Assembly (NCBI GenBank): GCA_934097085.1
Contig: CAKONK010000002.1
Span: 72,516 to 136,515, forward strand
Origin: an uncultured Bacilli bacterium
Lineage (GTDB): Bacteria > Bacillota_I > Bacilli_A > RF39 > UBA660
Direction of reading: 5' to 3'
DNA length: 64,000 nucleotides
Shown here piece after piece: positions 55,090 to 63,412 of the stretch. A program made the translations under genes and the position numbers. Position 1 is the first letter of the stretch. Each line of letters opens with the position of its first letter. The notes beneath the pieces are model-generated. The model searched no databases. It was not told where the DNA came from and worked only from the letters and a program-made list of their open reading frames with translations.

Positions 55090-55305
55090 ATGAAAGCAAA
55101 TATACATCCTGAAATGAAAGAAGCTACAGTAAAATGTGCGTGTGGTGAAACATTTAACGTTTTATCAACAAAAGAAAATATCAATGTTGAAGTATGTAGT
55201 AAATGTCATCCATTCTACACAGGAACTCAAGCAAAAGCAAAGAAAACAGGAAATGTAGAAAAATTTAATCGTAAATATGGATTAAATGAACAAAAGACAG
55301 CATAG
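55090..55305 (+). CDS. rpmE: Ribosomal protein bL31, zinc-binding type
   Basis: 71 residues beginning MKANIHPEM. The four Cys ligands occur as CACG and VCSKCHPFYTG, so this is the zinc form rather than the zinc-free paralogue. In B. subtilis rpmE is just before prfA; here it has moved to the other side of the accessory block. Confidence 0.97.
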   Translation: MKANIHPEMKEATVKCACGETFNVLSTKENINVEVCSKCHPFYTGTQAKAKKTGNVEKFNRKYGLNEQKTA

Positions 55306-55349
55306 TTTTTTGTTTTTTTATGATATAATTAAAAAGGAGATGGTAATTT

Positions 55350-55805
55350 TTGAAGGTATATATAGGAACAGATCATAGGGGTGTAGAAACTCAAGATAAG
55401 ATAGTAAATTATTTAAAAGATTTAGGAATAGATATAATTACAAGTAAAATAAAACATAATGATAATGATGATTATCCTGATTTTGCATTTGATGTTTGCA
55501 AAAGTGTTATAGAAAGTCCTAATAGTTTAGGCATATTAATATGTGGTACAGGAATAGGTATGAGCATTGCAGCAAATAAAGTTAAAGGCATTAGAGCGGC
55601 AAGATGTGTTAATACTGATGATGCTTTTTTTGCAAGGAATCATAACGATAGTAATGTTCTATGCATAAGTAGTAATAATGATATTAATAATATTTATGAA
55701 ATTGTTGATACTTTTTTAAATACTAAAACCTCTGAAGAGGAAAGACATCATAAAAGAGTTCAAAAAATCATAAATTATGAAAACGGTGAATATAATGAAT
55801 TATAA
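55350..55805 (+). CDS. rpiB: Ribose-5-phosphate isomerase B family
   Basis: 151 residues of the RpiB/LacAB family. GTDHRG at the N-terminus (with the catalytic-region Asp-His) and ICGTGIGMSIAANK with the catalytic Cys. The phosphate-binding HNDSNVLCI follows. It supplies ribose-5-phosphate from ribulose-5-phosphate. B. subtilis has the equivalent ywlF downstream of mntP, so this is conserved order interrupted by the accessory block. The start codon is TTG at 55350 after AAAGGAGATGG. Confidence 0.93.
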   Translation: MKVYIGTDHRGVETQDKIVNYLKDLGIDIITSKIKHNDNDDYPDFAFDVCKSVIESPNSLGILICGTGIGMSIAANKVKGIRAARCVNTDDAFFARNHNDSNVLCISSNNDINNIYEIVDTFLNTKTSEEERHHKRVQKIINYENGEYNEL

Positions 55806-55983
55806 AGTGTTAATTTATGTATTAATGCTTTTTGTATCTATTTTTGCTTTAAGTGGAATAAATTTTACAGGTTTCTTTAAGATTAAACACGAACTTGAGG
55901 CAAAAATATTTGTAATGCTTGCATCGTTTGGTCTTGCCTATGTTTCTGCAGAGTTTTTTATAAAATTAATTGAATTATTTTAA
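55795..55983 (+). CDS. DUF1146 membrane protein (YwzB-like)
   Basis: 62 residues with two membrane segments. The pattern FALSGINF, then KIKHELEAKIFVMLASFGLAYVSA fits the DUF1146 family, YwzB in B. subtilis, which lies next to the murAA-spoIID cluster there too. I take the ATG at 55795 because GGTGA is 5 bases upstream. It overlaps the end of rpiB by 11 bases. Function unknown. Confidence 0.8.
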   Translation: MNYKVLIYVLMLFVSIFALSGINFTGFFKIKHELEAKIFVMLASFGLAYVSAEFFIKLIELF

Positions 55984-55990
55984 GGAAAAT

Positions 55991-56869
55991 ATGGATAAAG
56001 AAAATAAAATTATAATTATTTTGATATTAGTTATATGTTTATTAATAGGAAGTTTAAATAAAAGTACTTCCTATTTTTTTAATAATGAAACAAAAAATAT
56101 TGTTATAAAACAAACTTCTGATCCAATGGAGGATTATTTAATCGGAGTAATTGCTTGTGAAATGCCAGCATCATTTAATGAAGAATCATTAAAAAGCCAA
56201 GCAATTGCTTCGAGAACATATGCGTACTTTCTAAAAAGTAAAAATATAGAGACGACTAATGATACTAGAACCCAATGTTTAATTACTAAAGAAAAAATGA
56301 AAAGTATTTGGAAAGAAGATTATGATTTTTATTATAATAAAATAAAATCTGCGGTAGAAAGTACTAAAAATTTAGTAATAAAATATGATGGAAAGATAAT
56401 TCCTGCATATTATTTTTCAATGAGTAATGGCTATACCGAAAATAGCACATCCGTATTTAGTGAAAGTTATCCTTATTTGCAAAGTGTTTCTTCAGAATAT
56501 GAAAAAGAAAATATAAATTTTGAAAAAGAAGTAACTATTCCAAGAGAAAAATTTTGTAATAAACTAGGTATAACTTGTAATGATATAATTATAAGTAATG
56601 TAATAAGAAATAGTACAAATAGAGTTGAAAGTATTATAATTAATGGAAAAGAGTTTACCGGTATTGAAGTTAGAAAGTTGCTTGGACTTCGATCTACTGA
56701 TTTTGTTATAAAAATAAATGAAAATGATGTAAATATCACAACTTATGGTTATGGACACGGAGTAGGTATGAGCCAATATGGTGCTAATTATTTAGCAAAT
56801 CAAGGTTTTAATTACGAATATATATTAAAATATTATTATAAAGATGTAATAATTTCTAGTATAAATTAA
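55991..56869 (+). CDS. spoIID: Stage II sporulation protein D
   Basis: Lytic transglycosylase that removes peptidoglycan during forespore engulfment. 292 residues with an N-terminal membrane anchor (about 7-24). The SpoIID core EDYLIGVIACEMPASFNEESLKSQAIASRTYA includes the catalytic Glu, and the C-terminal YGYGHGVGMSQYGAN is the family signature. Start ATG 55991, after AAGGAAAAT. Partner SpoIIM/SpoIIP are not in the window. Confidence 0.95.
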   Translation: MDKENKIIIILILVICLLIGSLNKSTSYFFNNETKNIVIKQTSDPMEDYLIGVIACEMPASFNEESLKSQAIASRTYAYFLKSKNIETTNDTRTQCLITKEKMKSIWKEDYDFYYNKIKSAVESTKNLVIKYDGKIIPAYYFSMSNGYTENSTSVFSESYPYLQSVSSEYEKENINFEKEVTIPREKFCNKLGITCNDIIISNVIRNSTNRVESIIINGKEFTGIEVRKLLGLRSTDFVIKINENDVNITTYGYGHGVGMSQYGANYLANQGFNYEYILKYYYKDVIISSIN

Positions 56870-56903
56870 TTTTTTTTGTTCATACTTTTTATAGGAGGAA
56901 TGA

Positions 56904-57530
56904 ATGAAGAAAATGAAGTTAAAAAAATATGTGTTACCAACAATTTACATACTTATAATACTTGTTACTTTTTTTAGTGTATCACTCATTAATAACCATC
57001 TTTTAAAAAATGTTACAAATTATAACTATTCTAAATCAATTATGAAAGATGTAACTGAGAATGTTTTAAGTGAAATATTACCAGATAAATTTGAAAGACC
57101 ATATTTAAGTGAAAACGTAAAAATATTATCAGGTTTTTATAGTAAAGATTATGATGATGAATCACAAAAAAACTCTTTAATAGTTTATCAAAATACTTAT
57201 ATGCCATCATCTGGAACATTTTATTCATCTCAAGATGAATTTGATGTAGTAAGTGTTTATGATGGCAAAGTAAAAAGTATAAAAAAAGATGAAATGCTCG
57301 GAGATACTGTGGAAGTGCAGCATTCAGATAACTTAACAACAATTTATTATTCTTTAAAAGATGTTACTGTAAGAGAAAATGATGATATCAAAAAAGGTAC
57401 AATAATTGGTAAGGCTACCTCAAATAACTTGGTAACAGATAAAAATGTACTATTTATCGAAGTATATTTAAAGGGAAAACAAATAGATCCTGAAAAATTT
57501 TATGAATTAAACCCAAATGAAGTCAAATAA
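56904..57530 (+). CDS. spoIIQ: SpoIIQ-like protein with degenerate M23 peptidase domain
   Basis: 208 residues, an N-terminal membrane segment (about 9-30) and an extracellular LytM/M23 domain (about 95-200). In B. subtilis SpoIIQ binds SpoIIIAH to form the channel between forespore and mother cell. The zinc ligands of M23 enzymes are mostly lost: FDVVSVYDG replaces the HxGxD motif and VLFIEVYL replaces LHFEV. A lone His remains in VEVQHSD. So this is a structural SpoIIQ, as in Bacillus. Directly after spoIID. It overlaps the next gene by 14 bases. Confidence 0.85.
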   Translation: MKKMKLKKYVLPTIYILIILVTFFSVSLINNHLLKNVTNYNYSKSIMKDVTENVLSEILPDKFERPYLSENVKILSGFYSKDYDDESQKNSLIVYQNTYMPSSGTFYSSQDEFDVVSVYDGKVKSIKKDEMLGDTVEVQHSDNLTTIYYSLKDVTVRENDDIKKGTIIGKATSNNLVTDKNVLFIEVYLKGKQIDPEKFYELNPNEVK

Positions 57531-58083
57531 TATAATATATTTTTATGAGAATAATGTTATAGTAAGATTTAATAATAATATTTATTATTTAAAATTAAAT
57601 GAAAATATTCTTAACAATGGAATCATCTTAAATAAAGATAAGTTTATAAAAGAATATAATGAATTTATCAAAGAAAACAAGTTAAAAAAAATTATCAACA
57701 ATAAAATGGTAGTTATAATTCAAAGCAACATATCAGTAAATGATATTAAAATGTTATCAATTATTTTCGAAGAACTTGGAATTAAAATTATAAAAATTAT
57801 AAAAGATATTACTTTACTTAATGTAAGAAAAAATAAAGCTTATCTAATTGGTGATAATAATTTAAGATTATATTTCATAAATAAATATAACAAAAAAGTA
57901 ACAATAAATATAAATACATCCCAAATTAGTTATAATGAAATTATTTATATAATTCAAAATCATATTAAAGAAAGTTTATTTATCTTAAGTAGTAATGTTG
58001 ACCTTATTAATAAATTATTAAAAAATAAATCTTATTATTTAATAAATAATTACATAAAATTTATATTTGATGAAGTTAGGTAA
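57517..58083 (+). CDS. Conserved-looking protein of unknown function
   Basis: 188 residues, very rich in Ile, Asn and Lys, no signal or membrane helix. The alternation of predicted strands, with IIYFYENNVIVRFNNNIYYLKL at the start and NKMVVIIQS midway, could be an actin-like half-fold. In B. subtilis spoIIID and mbl follow spoIIQ, so a divergent MreB-like piece is conceivable, but I see no phosphate loops and do not make that call. Overlap with spoIIQ suggests co-translation. Confidence 0.55.
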   Translation: MKSNNIIYFYENNVIVRFNNNIYYLKLNENILNNGIILNKDKFIKEYNEFIKENKLKKIINNKMVVIIQSNISVNDIKMLSIIFEELGIKIIKIIKDITLLNVRKNKAYLIGDNNLRLYFINKYNKKVTININTSQISYNEIIYIIQNHIKESLFILSSNVDLINKLLKNKSYYLINNYIKFIFDEVR

Positions 58084-58193
58084 ATACTTGTCATATAAAG
58101 TAAATACACCGATAAATGTCGATTTTTGTATTTCGATTTAAATTGATACAGTATAAAACCTGTGTTAAATTTAAATAGAAGGAAGGTGTAAAA

Positions 58194-58406
58194 ATGAAAG
58201 GACAAGTTAAATGGTTCAATAATGAGAAAGGTTATGGTTTTATCCATTGTGATAATTTATCAGATATTTTTGTTCATTATTCAGTAATCAAAAAAGATGG
58301 ATATCGTTCATTAAATGAAGGAGATATTGTAAGTTTTAGACTTATTGAAACATCAAAAGGTTTACAAGCAAAAGATGTAGAAACCTTAAATTTAACTACT
58401 GTATAG
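58194..58406 (+). CDS. csp: Cold-shock-domain protein
   Basis: 70-residue single-domain RNA chaperone. RNP1 reads KGYGFI and RNP2 DIFVHYS, both complete, with the start MKGQVKWFNNEKGYGFI. Behind AGAAGGAAGGTG. The approximately 110-base leader upstream may fold but I see no clear element. The stop codon lies in the loop of its terminator. Confidence 0.95.
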   Translation: MKGQVKWFNNEKGYGFIHCDNLSDIFVHYSVIKKDGYRSLNEGDIVSFRLIETSKGLQAKDVETLNLTTV

Positions 58407-58418
58407 TAGTTTTTTTTT
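58394..58418 (+). terminator. Terminator at the csp stop
   Basis: AACTACT, GTAT loop, AGTAGT, then nine T. The TAG stop codon is at the loop edge. Confidence 0.85.
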
Positions 58419-58450
58419 ATAAAATGTGATATTATTTTTATAGGAGAGTG

Positions 58451-58987
58451 ATGAATTTGAAAATAAGTATAAGAGGAGATAAGATTGTAGTTACTAAAGC
58501 AATTAAAGATTATTTACATGAGAAATTAGAGAGATTAAACAAATATTTTAAGAATAGTGAAGATATAAAATGTAATGTTATTATAAGAGTTAAAAATAAT
58601 CTTCAGACTGTTGAAGTTTCAATACCTACTTCTAAGTTTAATATTAGATGTGAAGAAGGCAGTGAAGATTTATATGCTTCAATAGATATGATTATTGATA
58701 AACTTGAAAGAATGATTAGAAAAAATAAAACAAGACTAAATAATCATTATAAAAATGTTCCTTCATTTGAAATGAATTTAGAATATGAGGAAACTTTAAA
58801 TGAAGAACCAGATAAAATTGTTAAAAGAAAAAATCTTGATACAAAACCAATGGATGAAGATGAAGCAATAATGCAAATGGAGCTTTTAAATCATGATTTC
58901 TTTACATTTAAAAATATTAATGAAGAATGTGTATCAGTTTTATATAAGAGAAAAGATGGTTCTTTAGGTATTATTAATGTTAAATAG
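58451..58987 (+). CDS. hpf: Ribosome hibernation promoting factor, long form
   Basis: 178 residues. N-terminal HPF/RaiA domain (about 1-105) starting KISIRGDKIVVTKAIKDYL, and a C-terminal dimerisation domain with IVKRKNLDTKPMDEDEAIMQMELLNHDFFTF, which pairs 70S ribosomes into 100S dimers. The ATG at 58451 follows AGGAGAGTG closely; a TTG two codons later is an alternative. Located before secA as in B. subtilis (yvyD-secA). Confidence 0.94.
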   Translation: MNLKISIRGDKIVVTKAIKDYLHEKLERLNKYFKNSEDIKCNVIIRVKNNLQTVEVSIPTSKFNIRCEEGSEDLYASIDMIIDKLERMIRKNKTRLNNHYKNVPSFEMNLEYEETLNEEPDKIVKRKNLDTKPMDEDEAIMQMELLNHDFFTFKNINEECVSVLYKRKDGSLGIINVK

Positions 58988-59005
58988 GCTTTTAGCCTTT
59001 TTTTT
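58986..59005 (+). terminator. Terminator after hpf
   Basis: AGGC, TTTTA loop, GCCT, then eight T. Short but standard. Confidence 0.8.
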
Positions 59006-59047
59006 ATGGAAGTTATTTGATATAATTTAACTTGAAGGTGAATATAT

Positions 59048-61534
59048 ATGGGAATATTAAAAAAATTATTAGACAGCGAATATAAAGAATTAAAAAGGTT
59101 TGACAAATTAGCAGATGAAATTATATCTTTAGAAGATACTATGGCTAATTTAAAGGATGAAGACTTTAAAAATAAAACAAATGAATTTAAAGAAAGGCTT
59201 TCTAAAGGTGAAACTTTAGATGATATTTTAGTACAAGCTTTTGCCCTTGCTAGAGAAGCGTGCTTTAGAGGTATAGGTGAAAAACCATTTAAAGTTCAAA
59301 TTATAGGTGGACTTGCTATTCATTATGGTAATATAGCCGAAATGAAAACTGGTGAAGGTAAAACACTTACTACAGTACTTCCTGCTTATGTAAATTCTTT
59401 AACTGGTAAAGGTGTTCACGTTGTTACAACAAATGAATATCTATCTGATAGAAATGCTAATTGGATGAAACCTATTTATGATCTTTTGGGAGTAAGTGTA
59501 GGTGTAAATCTTCGTGATATGACTCCAAAAGAAAAACAAGATGTTTATAACTGCGATATTACATATTCAACAAACAACGAAATTGGTTTTGATTATTTAA
59601 GAGATAATATGGTTGTAAATAAAGAAGATAGAGTGCAAAGACCTTTAAACTACTGTATTATCGATGAAGTTGATAGTATTTTAATTGATGAAGCAAGGAC
59701 TCCCCTTATTATAAGTGGTGGAAAAGCTAATTCAAATAGCCTTTATATTGAAGCAAATAGAGCGGTTAAAAATTTAAAAGAGGATGAAGATTATACAGTT
59801 GATTTAAAAACTAAAAGCGTTTCTCTTACTGAAGAGGGAAGTAAAAAAATAGAAAAAATATTAAATATTAAAAATCTATATGATATTGATAATGCTGGTC
59901 TTGTACATCATTTAAATCAAGCTTTAAAGGCAAATTATGCTTTTGCAAAAGATGTTGATTATGTTGTTTCTGATGGACAAGTTATAATAGTAGATCAATT
60001 TACAGGAAGACTTATGCAAGGAAGACAATATTCTGATGGTCTTCATCAAGCAATTGAGGCTAAAGAAGGAGTAACAATTAATGTTGAAACTAAAACAATG
60101 GCCACTATAACATTCCAAAATTTATTTAGAATGTATAATAAGTTATCAGGTATGACAGGTACAGCAAAAACTGAAGAAGAGGAATTTAGAAATATTTATA
60201 ATATGTATGTAATATGTATTCCTACAAATAAGCCGGTAATTCGTGAAGATTTAGCAGACCTTGTATATGCCACTGAAAAGGGTAAATATAAAGCAATTAT
60301 AAATACTGTTAAAGAAATTCATTCAAAAGGACAACCAATCCTTATTGGTACAATATCTGTTGAATCAAATGAACATTTAAGTGGACTTTTGAAAAAGGCT
60401 GGTCTTCCTCACGAAGTATTAAATGCAAAAAATCACGAAAGAGAGGCTGAAATAATTGCTAAAGCAGGTGAAAAAGGTGCAATAACACTTGCAACAAATA
60501 TGGCAGGTCGTGGTACAGATATTAAGCTAGGTGAAGGTGTTAAAGAATTAGGTGGACTTTGTGTAATTGGTACTGAAAGACATGAATCAAGAAGAATAGA
60601 TAATCAGCTTCGTGGTAGAGCAGGTCGTCAAGGAGATCCAGGAATGAGTCAATTCTTTGTTTCTTTCGAAGATGATTTAATGCGTAGATTTGGTACTGAT
60701 AGAATTAAAATGATGCTTCAGTCACTTGGTGTTGATGAAGATATGGCAATACGTAGTAAGACACTTACTAAAAGTATTGAAACAGCTCAAAAGAGAGTTG
60801 AGGGTAATAACTATGATATAAGAAAGAGTCTTCTTGATTATGATAATGTTTTAAATGAACAAAGGGAAATTATTTATAATAAGAGAAATGAAATTATTGA
60901 TAATGAATCAATATCACAAACAGTTATAGATACTTTTAAAGAAACAATTAATGTTTTATGCGAAAATCATATCGCTCCTGAAGGACATTTAACTGAAAAT
61001 GATAAATCTGAGATAGTAGAGTATGTTAATACAAACTTCTTAAAAAAACAAAATCTTAAAGTCAAAGATATAATTGATTTAAAAGATAAAGATGTTCCAG
61101 AATATATTTCTTCTCTTGTTATTAAAGATTATGAAGAAAAAGTAAAAGGACTTCCAGTAAGAAATGAATTTGAAAGAGCAATATCACTTAGGGTAATTGA
61201 TTCAAACTGGGTTGAACATATGAATACTATGGAACATTTAAAAGAGGGTATTGGTCTTCGTGGCTATAGTCAAACAAATCCAGTACAAGCATATACAATG
61301 GAAGGTTTTGAATTATTTGATAAATTATTAGATAAGATTGATAATGATATATCAGTATTCCTTTTAAAAGCAGAAATTAGACAAAATACTGAAATGAAAC
61401 AAACTATTAAAGGAAGTGCTAATGATGGTAAAGAAAAAATTAAGAGTACTCCGAAAAAAGTTACTAAAATAGGTAGAAACGATCCATGTCCATGTGGAAG
61501 TGGAAAAAAATATAAAAACTGTTGTGGTAAATAG
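59048..61534 (+). CDS. secA: Protein translocase ATPase SecA
   Basis: Motor of the Sec secretion pathway. 828 residues. Walker A MKTGEGKT, DEVD box in IIDEVDSILIDEA, VTTNEYL, the preprotein cross-linking and scaffold domains, and the C-terminal zinc tail with CPCGSGKKYKNCC. Normal length. The B. subtilis partner prfB does not follow; instead the scarred integrase region begins. Confidence 0.97.
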   Translation: MGILKKLLDSEYKELKRFDKLADEIISLEDTMANLKDEDFKNKTNEFKERLSKGETLDDILVQAFALAREACFRGIGEKPFKVQIIGGLAIHYGNIAEMKTGEGKTLTTVLPAYVNSLTGKGVHVVTTNEYLSDRNANWMKPIYDLLGVSVGVNLRDMTPKEKQDVYNCDITYSTNNEIGFDYLRDNMVVNKEDRVQRPLNYCIIDEVDSILIDEARTPLIISGGKANSNSLYIEANRAVKNLKEDEDYTVDLKTKSVSLTEEGSKKIEKILNIKNLYDIDNAGLVHHLNQALKANYAFAKDVDYVVSDGQVIIVDQFTGRLMQGRQYSDGLHQAIEAKEGVTINVETKTMATITFQNLFRMYNKLSGMTGTAKTEEEEFRNIYNMYVICIPTNKPVIREDLADLVYATEKGKYKAIINTVKEIHSKGQPILIGTISVESNEHLSGLLKKAGLPHEVLNAKNHEREAEIIAKAGEKGAITLATNMAGRGTDIKLGEGVKELGGLCVIGTERHESRRIDNQLRGRAGRQGDPGMSQFFVSFEDDLMRRFGTDRIKMMLQSLGVDEDMAIRSKTLTKSIETAQKRVEGNNYDIRKSLLDYDNVLNEQREIIYNKRNEIIDNESISQTVIDTFKETINVLCENHIAPEGHLTENDKSEIVEYVNTNFLKKQNLKVKDIIDLKDKDVPEYISSLVIKDYEEKVKGLPVRNEFERAISLRVIDSNWVEHMNTMEHLKEGIGLRGYSQTNPVQAYTMEGFELFDKLLDKIDNDISVFLLKAEIRQNTEMKQTIKGSANDGKEKIKSTPKKVTKIGRNDPCPCGSGKKYKNCCGK

Positions 61535-61595
61535 CCCATAAAATAAGGGCTTGTGAGATTTTGAAAAGTTCAAAAAAGTGCTAAAAATAGCAAAA

Positions 61596-61680
61596 TGTTT
61601 GCAATTTGTTTGCAAACAAAAAAATTTGAAAACAAAATCGTCGAAAAGCCTTGTAAAATAAGGAAATCTCTATGCAAACA
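61596..61680. repeat. Cluster of TGTTTGCA repeats downstream of secA
   Basis: TGTTTGCA at 61596-61603 and 61607-61614, and its complement TGCAAACA at 61611-61618 and 61673-61680. In the 220-base stretch between secA and the integrase fragment. They might be arm-type integrase sites, but that is inference. Confidence 0.55.
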
Positions 61681-61696
61681 TTTTTGTAAATAATAT

Positions 61697-61723
61697 AAAG
61701 TTGGCATTTGTGCCAACTTTTTT
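61697..61723 (+). terminator. Strong terminator upstream of the integrase fragment
   Basis: AAAGTTGGCA, TTTG, TGCCAACTTT then more T. A perfect ten-base stem. Probably the end of an upstream mobile-element transcript, left after deletion. Confidence 0.85.
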
Positions 61724-61756
61724 ATTTACTCTATTGTAAATGGAAAAGAGATTATT

Positions 61757-62506
61757 ATGGCTGATGTAACAGTTCAAAAAAGAAAAGAAGTATATCAATA
61801 TAAATTTGAAATTGCTTCAATCGATGGAAAAAGAAAATTTAAAAACAAATCAGGGTTCGCAACAAAAAGCGAAGCAAAACAAGCAGGTATTATTGCATAC
61901 AATGAATATTTGAATACAGGACATAGTTTTAAACCTAAAATAATGTCTTACTCAGATTATCTTGATTACTGGATGAAAGAATATTGTGAAATCAATTTAA
62001 AATATCACACAATAGAGGCATATAAAAATATAATAAAGAATCATATCAAACCAAAGTTAGGATTTTATAGACTTTATCAAATAACAACAGCGACAATTCA
62101 AGAGTTTGTGAATAATACTTATGTTGAATATGGATATTCAAAAAATTTTATGAAAAACATTTTAAAAGTATTAAAAACATCTTTTTCTTATGCGACCGAT
62201 GTTGTAGGTTTTGTAAAAGAAAATCCAACAATAAAAGTTAAATTACCTAAATATGATAAACCAGATGAAGACCCAGTACATATATTCACAAAAGAAGAAA
62301 TTGATACTATCTTAAATAGATTTAAAAAGAATCATTGTGAATATTATGCTATGCTTACTGCATATCATACTGGGTTAAGAATTTCTGAAGTTTATAGATA
62401 TATTGAATTACTAGATGAATTAGAAGAAATCAAAAATCGTATGAATCACTTAAAAAGAGAATCGGAGAAAAATGAAAAATTATTGAAAATACAGGACACT
62501 TTGTAA
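61757..62506 (+). pseudogene. Truncated phage-type tyrosine integrase fused to a histidine-kinase fragment
   Basis: Residues 1-about 213 are a tyrosine recombinase: an arm-binding N-terminal domain (VYQYKFEIASIDGKRKF), a SAM-like core-binding domain (SDYLDYWMKEYCE) and the start of the catalytic domain up to AYHTGLRISEVYR, which contains the first catalytic Arg. There the sequence switches to YIELLDELEEIKNRMNHLKR, which is almost the same as a part of the VanS-like kinase 1.3 kb downstream. The remaining catalytic residues (Lys, His-x-x-Arg, Tyr) are missing, so this cannot recombine DNA. The fused frame ends at 62506. Confidence 0.85.
62399..62482 (+). repeat. 84-base duplicate of a kinase segment, copy 1
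   Basis: 80 of 84 bases match 63741-63824 in the VanS-like gene and the reading frame is the same. It forms the tail of the integrase fusion. Confidence 0.92.
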
Positions 62507-62565
62507 ATGAAGAAAAACCACAAATATTAGAAAAAGTTTTAGAGCAAATTTATAAAGAATTTTAA
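62491..62565 (+). pseudogene. C-terminal fragment of another gene (possibly alpha/beta hydrolase)
   Basis: In a different frame from the integrase fusion, 24 codons from about 62491 read TGHFVNEEKPQILEKVLEQI and end with TAA at 62565. The GHF-x-x-EEKP pattern is common at the C-terminus of alpha/beta hydrolases, after the catalytic His. It is a remnant without a start. Confidence 0.5.
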
Positions 62566-62670
62566 AGTATAAAATACGAAAAGTTTAATTTTAAAATAAT
62601 ATATGTTAAAATATATCTAAATAAAATTTATCAAAAAAATGTTATTCAATATATTTTGTTAAGTTTTGTA

Positions 62671-62679
62671 TGGTATAAT
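62671..62679 (+). promoter_or_regulatory. Extended -10 promoter of the VanR-like gene
   Basis: TGGTATAAT, 44 bases before the regulator's ATG; the ribosome site GGAAGGGAGAGG follows. No well-spaced -35. Confidence 0.55.
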
Positions 62680-62722
62680 TAGTATGCATTATTAATTTAA
62701 AACTTGTGGAAGGGAGAGGAAA

Positions 62723-63412
62723 ATGAATAAAATTTTAGTTGTAGATGATGAAAAGGAAATAGCAGATTTAGTTGAATTATATTTGAAAAATGAAAATTAT
62801 ACAGTTTATAAATATTATTCTGGTAAAGAAGTGCTTGATAATATTGATAATTTAGGTGTAGATTTAGCAATTTTAGATGTTATGATGCCTGAAATTGATG
62901 GATTTATGCTATGCAATAAAATTAGAGAAAAATATACTTTCCCGATTATTTTTGCAACTGCAAAAGTAGAAGAAATTGATAAAATAAATGGCTTGATGAT
63001 AGGAGCAGATGACTATGTAACAAAGCCTTTTCAACCTTTGGAATTGATTGCAAGAGTAAAAGCACAGTTAAGAAGAAGTCAAAAGTATAATAATTCAAAT
63101 CAAAAAGAAAATGTAATTGATTTTAGAGGGATACTTATAAATAAAGATACTCACGAATTTTATTTCAACGAAAAAAAGGTCGAACTAACAAAAATAGAAT
63201 TTGAAATATTATGGCTATTATGCGAAAACAGAGGAAAAGTAATTAAAACAGATGAATTATTTTCTAAGGTATGGGGAAGTAAATATTTTGAAAAAGATAA
63301 CAATACTGTAATGGTACATATTAGACATTTAAGAGAAAAAATGAATGATATTGGAAAAAAGCCAAAATATATAAAAACAGTTTATGGAGTGGGGTATAAA
63401 ATTGAGAAGTAA
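62723..63412 (+). CDS. OmpR-family response regulator, VanR-like
   Basis: 229 residues. Receiver with DDE at 8-10, phospho-Asp in LAILDVMMPEIDG (about 52) and Lys in VTKPFQP; the C-terminal winged helix has the family ends VMVHIRHLREKM and IKTVYGVGYKIEK. The MPEIDGF and FATAKVEEIDKINGL segments are VanR-like. No van resistance genes are visible here. It overlaps the kinase gene by 11 bases. GC content looks slightly higher than its surroundings, and it sits directly after integrase remains, so acquisition by transfer is likely. Confidence 0.88.
   Translation: MNKILVVDDEKEIADLVELYLKNENYTVYKYYSGKEVLDNIDNLGVDLAILDVMMPEIDGFMLCNKIREKYTFPIIFATAKVEEIDKINGLMIGADDYVTKPFQPLELIARVKAQLRRSQKYNNSNQKENVIDFRGILINKDTHEFYFNEKKVELTKIEFEILWLLCENRGKVIKTDELFSKVWGSKYFEKDNNTVMVHIRHLREKMNDIGKKPKYIKTVYGVGYKIEK

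Noticed and set aside
57040..57342. 100-codon minus-strand frame in spoIIQ
   Set aside because: Shadow of spoIIQ; His-rich, low-complexity translation.
61757..62506. Functional integrase
   Set aside because: The catalytic domain ends after the first Arg and the rest derives from a kinase gene.
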